Both the position numbers and the translations under genes were made by a program. The notes below the pieces were generated by a model. It saw only the letters and a program-made list of their open reading frames with translations, was not told the origin of the DNA and ran no database searches. From Methylobacterium sp. GXS13 (GTDB lineage: Bacteria > Pseudomonadota > Alphaproteobacteria > Rhizobiales > Beijerinckiaceae), in contig NZ_LKKO01000102.1 in the NCBI RefSeq assembly GCF_001455965.1, forward strand, positions 62,001 through 126,000: 64,000 nucleotides of DNA. The letters run 5' to 3'. Positions 1 through 7,717 of this stretch are shown in pieces. Position 1 is the first letter of the stretch, and every line of letters begins with the position of its first letter.

Positions 1-403
1 TTTTGCGCTTGTTGGCGTCCTGATCCTCGCCGGCATCCCGCTTGTTAGAGCCTTGCTCCGGTGTATCGTCCCGCCGCTTCGGTTTCCTGTCTCGACCGCG
101 CTCTCCGTTGCGCTCGTGCCGATCCGAGCCGTCGTACTCGGAGCGGTCGTCGCCCGAGGAGGTCCGACGCCTTCGGTCCTCGGCAGGATCGTCGTACTCG
201 ATGTCCCGATAGCCATCGGAACGAGGCTGCCGATCGTCCGGAGCCGAGCGCTCACTTCGGTCGGTGTCCCGACGTCCGCCGGCATCGGGCGCGCCGGACC
301 GTGAGCGCCCCCGGTCGTCAGCTCCGGACCCGACATCGAGATAATCGCGCCGGCTGCGTGAGCGGTCATACGGGCGGGAACGGCTATCCGCGTCGTCGGT
401 CAT
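1..403 (-). CDS. N-terminal part of a probable efflux pump membrane-fusion (adaptor) protein, cut by the window edge
   Basis: A minus-strand frame opens at the ATG at 401-403 and stays open to base 1, giving about 134 residues with no stop. The visible part is highly charged and disordered: runs of Arg, Asp, Ser, Glu and Lys with repeated DDR/SEY/RRR patterns, ending in a Lys/Arg-rich stretch at the edge. Many HlyD/RND-type adaptors of Methylobacteria begin with such a charged cytosolic tail before a single membrane helix, and a TetR/AcrR regulator diverges from it with about 115 bases between the two starts, the classical efflux arrangement. The identity is therefore inferred from architecture and context; no adaptor domain is visible yet. 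The alternative is an unrelated low-complexity protein. Confidence 0.5.
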   Translation of the reverse strand, partial: MTDDADSRSRPYDRSRSRRDYLDVGSGADDRGRSRSGAPDAGGRRDTDRSERSAPDDRQPRSDGYRDIEYDDPAEDRRRRTSSGDDRSEYDGSDRHERNGERGRDRKPKRRDDTPEQGSNKRDAGEDQDANKRK

Positions 404-517
404 GGATGGAGCTTGGAACCTTATCGACGGCGTGGTCTGGCGGAACACTAGGTCGCGCGACCGGCTTGCCTTATGGATGGCCGGCACAACCGAACCCGGC
501 GGTTCGGATAAGCGCGG

Positions 518-1201
518 GTGAACCGATCGATGTCAAGCGCCGCGGTTGTCGACCAAAAGATGCCGCGCGGGCCCATCCCACGCGGCGCGCGGCGACGTGG
601 GGAGATCGCTCGGGCCGCCGAGCAGGTATTCCTGCAGTATGGCTTTGCCGACACGACCATGAAGATGGTCGCTCTAGCCGCAGGTGCATCCAAGGAGACG
701 CTCTATCGCCACTTCGGCAGCAAGGAAGATCTGTTTTTAGAAATCGTGAACAACCGAAATAACGAGGTCAGACAGACACTCGATGCGGAGCTTGAGAGCG
801 ATCGACCCATTCCGATCATCTTGCGATCCGTGGGTATCTCGCTGCTGGAATGCATGTGCAGCCCCACGGTCGTAGCACTCGCTCGCATCATCGTGAACGA
901 GACACCCCGGTATCCGGCACTCGGGGATGCCTTCTACGCGATGGCCCCCGGTCGCACGCTTCAGAAGCTCACCCGTTATCTCACGGACGCCAAAGCCCGG
1001 GGGGAGTTCGTCGGCGACGCACCGGGGTTGGCTGCAGAGATCTACACCGGGAGCGTCGTGGGCAAGTTCGTCCCGCTGATGCTGTTCACTCCGCACTCCT
1101 TCGCCATCGATCGAGCGCAGATCGAAGCACATGTCGACGAGGTGGTGCGAACATTCTCGAAGTCGTACGTCGCCCGGCGTCGAACGCGGTCATCCGGATG
1201 A
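518..1201 (+). CDS. TetR/AcrR-family transcriptional regulator
   Basis: 227 residues from the first start; internal Met codons (530, 560) are possible. Residues about 25-75 form the TetR DNA-binding domain: a helix with ARAAEQVFLQYGFADTTM, then the recognition helix around GASKETLYRHFGSKEDLF, the family signature. The C-terminal half is helical and resembles the AefR-like TetR_C domain, which binds a hydrophobic ligand and mediates dimerisation. Family members repress a neighbouring transporter and release DNA on ligand binding. It diverges from the charged-tail gene at 1-403, so its likely target is that promoter and its own. Family certain; ligand and targets unknown. Confidence 0.92.
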   Translation: MNRSMSSAAVVDQKMPRGPIPRGARRRGEIARAAEQVFLQYGFADTTMKMVALAAGASKETLYRHFGSKEDLFLEIVNNRNNEVRQTLDAELESDRPIPIILRSVGISLLECMCSPTVVALARIIVNETPRYPALGDAFYAMAPGRTLQKLTRYLTDAKARGEFVGDAPGLAAEIYTGSVVGKFVPLMLFTPHSFAIDRAQIEAHVDEVVRTFSKSYVARRRTRSSG

Positions 1202-1485
1202 AGGTCGCCTTCCTCGCCGAACGGTGCGGTAGGGAGCGATCCGACGTCCGAAGTTCCCCGCACCGAAATGGGCTGGCAGCGTCTGGCAAGACGCCTGCCC
1301 GCGTTCTGCGGCGGGATACTACGTGATCAGTAAGGTGGGCAGCGTCCGGTTTCGGAGTATGCCGCAATGGCCAAAGAGCAACCGATACGGGTCCCGAGCG
1401 AACGCTCCGAACGCGGACCGGGAGGTGAGGATGCTCCCTCCGCCTCGAGACGACCTGACCGTCTTCCGTCCGCCGGAGGCGGATC

Positions 1486-2412
1486 TCAGCGGCGGGCGCG
1501 TGCAGCCATCGCATGGACGGGCTCGCCGTCTCCGCCTGTGCCGCCGCGGTAGACCTCGGCCTGCGTGTCGACCACGAAGGCCAGGACCACCGCATCCTCG
1601 ACCGCCTGAACCGGGATGCGACCGGCCCCCGTCGCCAGCCTGCTTCCGGCATCGCCGAAGCTCTGGCCATCGGCCATGACGCATCCTTCGAACACGAAGA
1701 AGTAGGTCCTCCGGCCGGGCTCCGTCGGCAGGATCGTGGTCTCCCCCGCCGCGATGCGGATGTCGCGGCAATGAACGGCATTGCGGACATGGAAGTGGGC
1801 CCCGCTTCCGGCCGGCCCGAACACGTCACGCCATATGTTTGCACGCGGCACCGGAAGCCAGCCGTGCTGGCTACAGAGCTCCAAATCTTTGGCAGGCGGC
1901 CGGATGAAGATTTACAGCATGCGCCGCGGCGGGTCGTCGTTGCGGACGCGCTCTTCGCGCCGAAGACCCCAGCCGGCGTTCATGACCATGAGATGATCCG
2001 CGTCGGGCGTGAGATGGCCGTCCTCGGGGGCGTCGTGGCGCATCACACCGGTCGGGACCCATAAGACGATCTCGTCGGCGACATGCTCGTGGAGCTTGAT
2101 GTGCGTCCCCGGCGCGAGGAATGATTCCATGATCGTCGCGAGCGGTCCACGACCATGGTCGGTGTCTTCCGGCTCGAGGTGACCCGGTAGATAGGCCCGG
2201 GCGACGAACCCGTCGCCATCGATGGCATTCTCGGTCGTGCGCGTCGCCCTGTAAATCCTCGTCGAATCGACCTCCCGGCTCGTTGCGCCGGAGAACGTAC
2301 GGGTCACCGGCCAACGTTCCCGGCCCGTCCACGTGCCATCCTGCATCCTTCCCGTTGATAGAACCCCCGAGCCCCGAAGCCCCGCTCGACCGAAGAACAG
2401 TATCCAAGGCAT
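1486..2412 (-). pseudogene. Pirin-like bicupin gene interrupted by one in-frame stop
   Basis: Two minus-strand frames, 1912-2412 (166 residues) and 1486-1884 (132 residues), lie in the same reading frame, separated only by a TAA at 1912-1914. Across the stop the protein reads smoothly as ...RRML-stop-IFIRPP..., where pirins carry an IFIRP-type motif, so a single CAA-to-TAA change explains the lesion. The first half holds a cupin metal-site pattern (GTHIKLHEHVADEIV), the second a second cupin barrel. Pirins are iron-binding cupins with quercetinase or regulatory roles. The start is uncertain because the 5' end runs into the NmrA remnant. It lies downstream of the PaoABC genes on the same strand. 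Confidence 0.72.
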
Positions 2413-2640
2413 GCGCGGGCCCGCCTACGAGGGTCGCAAGCGTCGGATCGGTGAGGTCGAATTCCCCGGCCCGTGCGGCACGGTACTGGCCCAGCGCGCT
2501 CTCGACGACGGACGCCAGGATGCCCTACGCCCGCATCTCGGCCATCGACGACGCGTCGGCGACAAACTCGTACCGGATCGGCCGGCCGTGGATCCCTGCC
2601 AGACCTTTCCCGACCCAGCCGATCGGGATGGCCACGCGAG
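2345..2640 (-). pseudogene. Remnant of an NmrA-like NAD(P)-binding reductase (C-terminal part)
   Basis: The minus-strand frame entered near 2635 (GTG) reads IPIGWVGKGLAGIHGRPIRYEF, meets a TAG at 2525-2527, and continues in the same frame as GILASVVESALGQYRAARAGEF, then ...DPTLATLVGGPAHALDTVL. This looks like the C-terminal region of an NmrA/NAD(P)H-binding oxidoreductase, but the Rossmann N-terminus is absent and the 5' side abuts the Moco-subunit gene. The remnant then fades into the 5' end of the pirin-like pseudogene. Family assignment is by pattern only and could be wrong; the in-frame TAG is direct observation. Confidence 0.4.
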
Positions 2641-2694
2641 CCTCCCGTCGATGGGGCGGAATGTGGATGCAAGGGGACTGGCGGGATATGCCCG

Positions 2695-4914
2695 TCAGGC
2701 CGCCTCGGGCATCCGGTCCAGGAGCTTGTCGAGGGTGATCGGGTAATCCCGTACCCGGATGCCGGTCGCGTTGTAGACGGCGTTCGCTACCGCCGCTCCG
2801 ACCCCGCAGATACCGAGTTCGCCGACGCCCTTGGCCTTCATCGGTGAGGAGATCGGATCGACCTCGTCCAGGAAGATCACCTCCTGGTGCGGGATGTCCG
2901 CGTGGACCGGCACCTCGTATCCGGCGAGGTCGTGGTTGGCGAAGAAGCCACGCTTGGTGTCGACCGCGAGTTCCTCCATCAGCGCTGCGCCGGTGCCCAT
3001 GGTCATCCCGCCGATGACTTGGTTGCGAGCCGATTTGGGGTTGAGGATGCGCCCGGCGGCGCACACTGCCAGCATGCGCCGGACGCGGATCTCGGCCGTG
3101 TGCACGTCCACCCCGACCTCGACGAAATGGGCGCCGAAGGTCGAGAGTTGGTACTGCTTCGACAGATCTCCGAACTCGATGGCGTCCTCGGCCGTGAGAT
3201 CCCCCTCCGCCGCGGCTTCGCCGAGTGGGACCGCGCGGTTGCCGGAACGGACCTCGCCGTCTGCGAACACGGCGTCGGCGGAATTGATGCCGAGCCGCTG
3301 CGCCACGGCCTCCCGCAGCTTCACGCAGGCTGCGTAGACACCCGATGTCGAGGAGTTCGCTCCGAATTGGCCCCCCGATCCGGAGGAGACCGGGAAGTCG
3401 GAGTCGCCGAGGCGGACGACGACATTGTCCAGGGGCAAACCCATCATCTCGGCGGCCGTCTGCGCGATGATGGTGTAGCTGCCAGTCCCGACGTCCGTCA
3501 TGTCGGTCTCGACCGTGACCATTCCTCGACCGTCCAAGCGAACCCGAGCTCCGGACTTCAACGACATGTTGTCCCGGTAGGCCGAGGCCATGCCGACCCC
3601 GACGAGCCACTGCCCGTCTCGGACCCTGCCTGGGGTGGGGTTGCGCTTGGCCCAACCGAACTTCTTCGATCCCAGGTTTAGGCAACCTACGAGGTCGCGA
3701 TGCGAGAAGCGCCGGTCCGGCTTGTTGGGGTCGACCTGAGTGTCGTTGCGCAAGCGGAACTCCACCGGATCCATCCCGAGCTTCTCCGCCATCTCGTCCA
3801 TGGCCACCTCAAGCACCATCAGGCCGGGGGCCTCGCCGGGTGCACGCATGGCGTTGCCTTCGGGAAGATCAAGTTGGGCAAGTTTCATGGCCGTGAGGCG
3901 GTTGGCACCGGCGTAGAGCATCCTGGTCTGGTTCACCGCCGTCTCGGGACTGCCGTCGGGAAGGTTGCCCGAGGTGCTCTCGTGAGCAATCGCCGTGATC
4001 GTGCCGTCCTTCGTCGCACCAATGCGCACGCGCTGGATCGTGGCGGGCCGGTGGGTGGTGTTGTTGGCGATGAGGGGGCGGGTCAGAGCCACCTTCACCG
4101 GTCGCCCGGCCGCCTTGGCGCCGAGGGCGGCGAGCACGGCGTCGGCGCGCACGAACAGCTTGCCACCGAACCCTCCGCCGACGAAGGGCGCGTCGAGCCG
4201 GACGTTCTCCTTCGGGACACCGAGGATCTTGGCGAGGCTGCCATGGCCCCAGGCGATCATCTGGTTCGACGTCCAGAGCGTGACCTTGTCGCCGTCCCAA
4301 GCCGCGATGGTCGCGTGCGGCTCCATCATGGCGTGGCTCTCGTCGGCGGTGCTGTAGGTCTCGTCCAACGTCACCGGGGCCTCGGCGAACGCGCCTTCGA
4401 AATCGCCGACCCGCTCTTCGCCGGCACCGCCGCTTCCCTCTTGGCTGTCGGCCGGGACGGGCTTGGCGGCTGACGCCTCGGCCGCAAGATCGTATTTGCC
4501 GTCCTCGGGCAGGTAGTCGACCCGGACGAGGAAAGCCGCCGCACGAGCCTGCTCGAAGGTCTCCGCCACCACGACGGCGACGGCTTGGTGGTAGTGCTGC
4601 ACCCGGTCGCCACCGAACAGATAGGCGGTGTTCATCTTGCCCCGTTCGAGCCGAGGCGTTTCGAGTGTGGTCACGACGGCGAGTACGCCAGGTGCGGCCT
4701 TCGCCTCGTCGACATGCATGGCACCGATGCGGCCCCTCGCGATGCCGGCACCGAGCACGTAGCCGTACGCTTGATTCGCCACGACGTCGTGGCGCTCGTA
4801 GGCATAGGCGGCCGTGCCGGTGGTCTTGTACTTGCCGTCGATGCGGTCGGTCGCTTTGCCCACGACCTTGAGCTGATCGATCGGGTTCTGGCCGGCTGGC
4901 TGATCGAACTTCAT
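2695..4914 (-). CDS. paoC: Aldehyde oxidoreductase, molybdenum cofactor-binding subunit (PaoC/YagR type)
   Basis: 739 residues, the usual length for the large subunit of periplasmic PaoABC enzymes. It binds molybdopterin-cytosine dinucleotide and oxidises aldehydes to acids. Recognisable features are the start KFDQPAGQNPIDQL, the VGGGFGGKL glycine loop near the middle that contacts the cofactor, and the conserved C-terminal KGVGELG, whose Glu (about residue 699) is the family's catalytic base. It is the last gene of a three-gene operon: the FAD subunit ends 3 bases upstream. No signal peptide is seen, as expected for a subunit co-exported with the Tat-bearing small subunit. No PaoD/MocA-like maturation gene lies beside it. 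Confidence 0.93.
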   Translation of the reverse strand: MKFDQPAGQNPIDQLKVVGKATDRIDGKYKTTGTAAYAYERHDVVANQAYGYVLGAGIARGRIGAMHVDEAKAAPGVLAVVTTLETPRLERGKMNTAYLFGGDRVQHYHQAVAVVVAETFEQARAAAFLVRVDYLPEDGKYDLAAEASAAKPVPADSQEGSGGAGEERVGDFEGAFAEAPVTLDETYSTADESHAMMEPHATIAAWDGDKVTLWTSNQMIAWGHGSLAKILGVPKENVRLDAPFVGGGFGGKLFVRADAVLAALGAKAAGRPVKVALTRPLIANNTTHRPATIQRVRIGATKDGTITAIAHESTSGNLPDGSPETAVNQTRMLYAGANRLTAMKLAQLDLPEGNAMRAPGEAPGLMVLEVAMDEMAEKLGMDPVEFRLRNDTQVDPNKPDRRFSHRDLVGCLNLGSKKFGWAKRNPTPGRVRDGQWLVGVGMASAYRDNMSLKSGARVRLDGRGMVTVETDMTDVGTGSYTIIAQTAAEMMGLPLDNVVVRLGDSDFPVSSGSGGQFGANSSTSGVYAACVKLREAVAQRLGINSADAVFADGEVRSGNRAVPLGEAAAEGDLTAEDAIEFGDLSKQYQLSTFGAHFVEVGVDVHTAEIRVRRMLAVCAAGRILNPKSARNQVIGGMTMGTGAALMEELAVDTKRGFFANHDLAGYEVPVHADIPHQEVIFLDEVDPISSPMKAKGVGELGICGVGAAVANAVYNATGIRVRDYPITLDKLLDRMPEAA

Positions 4915-4917
4915 GGC

Positions 4918-5868
4918 TCAGGCCCTCGCTTGGTTGATTGCCGCCGTGAGCGCGCGCTCGGCGAGCTTCAGCTTATAGGCGTTGTCCCGCGTCGGATTGG
5001 CCTCGGCAAACACCATGTCGGTCACCGCCTTGGCGCCCTTGGGCAGATCGACTTCGGCCGCCTCCACCCGCCAGGGCCGCGGCGCGACTCCGCCGAAGGC
5101 GACGCGACCGGTTCCGTCCTTCCCAAGAATGGCGGCCACCGAGACCAGGGCGTAGGCGTAGGAGGCCCGGTCGCGGACTTTGCGGTAGATGTGCATCCCG
5201 GCCACAGGTTTGGGCAGCGTCACCGCCGTGATGAGCTCGCCGGTCTTGAGCGTCGTATCGACGTTCGGCGTGTCGCCCGGCAACCGGTGGAACTCGGCCA
5301 CCGGGATCCTGCGCTCGGTCCCCTTCGCGTCGACGGTCTCGACGGTGGCGTCGAGCACCCTCATGGCCACGGCCATGTCGCCCGGATGCGTGGCGATGCA
5401 GGTCTCGCTGGCGCCGATGACGGCGAGCTGGCGCGACACGCCGTCGAGGGCCGAACAGCCGGAGCCGGGCTGCCGTTTGTTGCAGGCCTGCGCCGTGTCG
5501 TAGAAGTACGGGCAGCGGGTCCGCTGCAGCAGGTTGCCGGCGGTGGTCGCCTTGTTGCGCAGCTGTCCGGAGGCCCCCGCGAGCAGGGCCCGCGACAGCA
5601 CCCCGTAATCCGTCCGTACCCTCGGATCGGCGGCGAGGTCGGTGTTGCGCACCAGCGCGCCGATGCGCGCGCAGGCCGGCGGCGTCGGCTCGACCCTGTC
5701 GAGCCCGAGCCCGTTCACGTCGACGAGGTGGGTCGGCGTCTCAATCTGCAGCTTCATCAGGTCGAGCAGATTGGTGCCGCCGGCGATGAACTTGGCGTTC
5801 GGCTTGGCGGCGACGGCGGCGGCCGCCTCTGCGGGCGTGCCCGGGCGTTCGTAGGTGAAGGACTTCAT
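4918..5868 (-). CDS. paoB: Aldehyde oxidoreductase, FAD-binding subunit
   Basis: 316 residues, standard for the medium subunit. The N-terminal FAD-binding region shows AKFIAGGTNLLDLMK, the pyrophosphate-binding loop, followed by the LVDVNGL strand. A cysteine-rich insert around CPYFYDTAQACNKRQPGSGC matches the extra [4Fe-4S] site that distinguishes PaoB from other xanthine-oxidase FAD subunits. The C-terminal part is the CO dehydrogenase flavoprotein C domain. The gene overlaps the small-subunit gene by 4 bases (ATGA) and is followed after 3 bases by the Moco subunit, so the three are translationally coupled. It passes electrons between the iron-sulfur subunit and FAD. Confidence 0.92.
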   Translation of the reverse strand: MKSFTYERPGTPAEAAAAVAAKPNAKFIAGGTNLLDLMKLQIETPTHLVDVNGLGLDRVEPTPPACARIGALVRNTDLAADPRVRTDYGVLSRALLAGASGQLRNKATTAGNLLQRTRCPYFYDTAQACNKRQPGSGCSALDGVSRQLAVIGASETCIATHPGDMAVAMRVLDATVETVDAKGTERRIPVAEFHRLPGDTPNVDTTLKTGELITAVTLPKPVAGMHIYRKVRDRASYAYALVSVAAILGKDGTGRVAFGGVAPRPWRVEAAEVDLPKGAKAVTDMVFAEANPTRDNAYKLKLAERALTAAINQARA

Positions 5869-6500
5869 GCCTGCCTCCCGGCAACCTCGGTCATCGCCTC
5901 GACGATGTTGGAATAGGCTCCGCAGCGGCAGATGTTGCCGCTCATGCGCTCACGGATCTCGGCGTCCGTGACCTGCATCGGGGCGTTCAGATCCGCCGTG
6001 ACGTGGCTCGGAATGCCGGCCTTGATCTCGGCGAGCACGGCGACGCCCGAGCAGATCTGGCCCGGGGTGCAGTAGCCGCACTGGTAGCCGTCGTGCGCGA
6101 CGAAGGCGGCCTGCATGGGGTGGAGGTCGTCAGGTCCTCCCAGCCCCTCGATGGTGGTAATCTCGGACCCCTGGTGCATGACCGCGAGGGTCAGGCAGGC
6201 GTTGATGCGCCGCCCGTCGACGATCATCGTGCAGGCGCCGCATTGACCGTGATCGCAGCCCTTCTTCGAGCCGGTCAGGTGCAGGTGTTCGCGTGCAGCA
6301 TCGAGCAGGCTTGTGCGGGTATCGAGTTCGAGCTCGCGCCGCTGGCCGTTCACGTTCAGGACGACCTTCGCCATCACCGGCTTGTCCGTCCCGGCCGGAG
6401 CGTCGCCGGCGGCTGCCGCCGCCGCCGCCATGGCCGCCGCGGCGGAAGCTCCGATCATCAGGTCTCTCCGATTGAATTCGTGGTCTTCGGGATTAGCCAA
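5865..6500 (-). CDS. paoA: Aldehyde oxidoreductase, Tat-exported 2Fe-2S subunit
   Basis: 211 residues. The N-terminus has a twin-arginine signal (FNRRDLMIGASAAAAMAA), so the complex is exported folded to the periplasm. Then come a plant-type ferredoxin domain with KGCDHGQCGACTMIV and a later Cys for the first cluster, and the helical domain with QCGYCTPGQI and GNICRCGAY for the second. Length and motif order match E. coli PaoA. First gene of the operon; the next starts in its stop codon region. Periplasmic aldehyde oxidation detoxifies aromatic aldehydes in E. coli; for a plant-associated methylotroph that role is inferred. Confidence 0.93.
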   Translation of the reverse strand: MANPEDHEFNRRDLMIGASAAAAMAAAAAAAGDAPAGTDKPVMAKVVLNVNGQRRELELDTRTSLLDAAREHLHLTGSKKGCDHGQCGACTMIVDGRRINACLTLAVMHQGSEITTIEGLGGPDDLHPMQAAFVAHDGYQCGYCTPGQICSGVAVLAEIKAGIPSHVTADLNAPMQVTDAEIRERMSGNICRCGAYSNIVEAMTEVAGRQA

Positions 6501-6744
6501 CTCGGTCTCCGGATGCGCGGCGGGCGGATGATCGACCGGGGGCCGTCCATCGAAGGCATGCCGGACACAACACGGGCACCCTGGATTGGCTCCAAGCTAC
6601 GGCTCTTGGCCGCAACGCCCGGGAGCCGATCGATCGCCGGCCCGTGGGCGTTCCTTTCGGAACGGGGCCCCCGTGCCGCCGGGGACGCAACGGTGTCGCC
6701 GTTCGGTCGATCGCGATCCGATGGAGGCGGCCGGGGCCAGCCGT

Positions 6745-7557
6745 TCAAAGGAACGCCTGCCCGAAGCACGGCCTCGACCTCGTCGGCGGCCCTCCGTCCA
6801 CTGTCGTGGGCCCCGTGGGCGGTCGTGAAATCGCAGGGGTGCGTCGCCTCGCCCGCGAAGAAGCGCCGGTCCTCGAATGGTCGCGCCAGCGTTGCCCGCG
6901 CCAGCCTTGCCCGCGCCAGCCTTGCCCGCGCCTGGGATTGCCCCGGAAGGGCGCAGCTGTACGCGCCGCCGATGGCCGCCATCCGGCTCCAGGACGTCGC
7001 CGCGAGCGGACGCATCGCCGAGGCCGCATCGCTGCCGAACAGGGCGGCCAGCTCCGCCGAAACGTGGGTCAATCCTGCCGCCGGCCCTTACTCCTCCACG
7101 ATCCGTGCGCCGTGGCTCCCGAGGAACGCCTCGATCACCGGCCATCCGTTGGGGCGGATGGAATAGGCGGCCGATTTCGTGTCGTGCAGGTTGCCGTGGG
7201 CATGGCTGTCCGGCTCGAAGGCGCTCTCGCGCAGACCCGGAGGAAGAGCTTCTCGTTGCGGCCGAGAGGCAGGACGGCGGCGGCCTCGCGCCATGGATCG
7301 GCGCCGGCGGGAAGGCGGATCGCATCGCCGGCCAGGACCGCCGTCTAGACCGTCAGGATGGCCGCGCCGGCCCGGACGGTGCCGGCGCAAGTGGTGACTG
7401 CGACGCCGTCCGAGGTGAGGTCGATCTGCTCGGCTGGAATGGCCAGTTCCAGCTCAGTTGTGGGCGCCAGGCTCGCTGCGATCAGCTTGCCGTACGCAAG
7501 CTTGAGCCTATGCTTGAAAAGCGGCAGGTCATTCCCGATGCAGTCGAGTGGGGCCAA
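6745..7557 (-). pseudogene. Flavin-containing amine oxidase, 5'-truncated with several lesions
   Basis: Fragments of a monoamine-oxidase-like flavoprotein can be read in order on the minus strand. YGKLIAASLAPTTELELAIP with RAGAAILTV stops at a TAG (7345-7347) and resumes in the same frame as TAVLAGDAIRLP and LGRNEKLFLRVC. A frameshift near 7230 leads to ESAFEPDSHAHGNLHDTK, a TAA lies at 7088-7090, and then comes the C-terminal FAD motif FFAGEATHPCDFTTAHGAHDSG. The N-terminal dinucleotide-binding GxGxxG part is absent. A 15-base unit repeated three times (6883-6927) inserts extra Ala-Arg-Leu residues just before the FAD motif. With two stops, a frameshift and no N-terminus it cannot make an enzyme. 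Confidence 0.8.
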
Positions 7558-7717
7558 GCTTCGCGCATCGGAAACACTGACGATCGCCGCCGGGCATCAA
7601 AGGGCTCCCATCGAGGCATCTCATCCATCGTGGGAGATCGTCATCGTGAAAGGCTGAAACGGCTCAAGTTTTCAAGGTTATACCTGAGCCGCTCCGAAGT
7701 CGTGAACATTGGTTCGA

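Noticed and set aside
4585..5916. 443-residue plus-strand open frame
   Set aside because: Antisense to the PaoB and PaoC genes; Arg/Gly/His/Val-rich shadow composition and no motifs.
6883..6927. CRISPR-like or iteron repeat
   Set aside because: 15-base tandem units without spacers inside a decayed gene; simple slippage.
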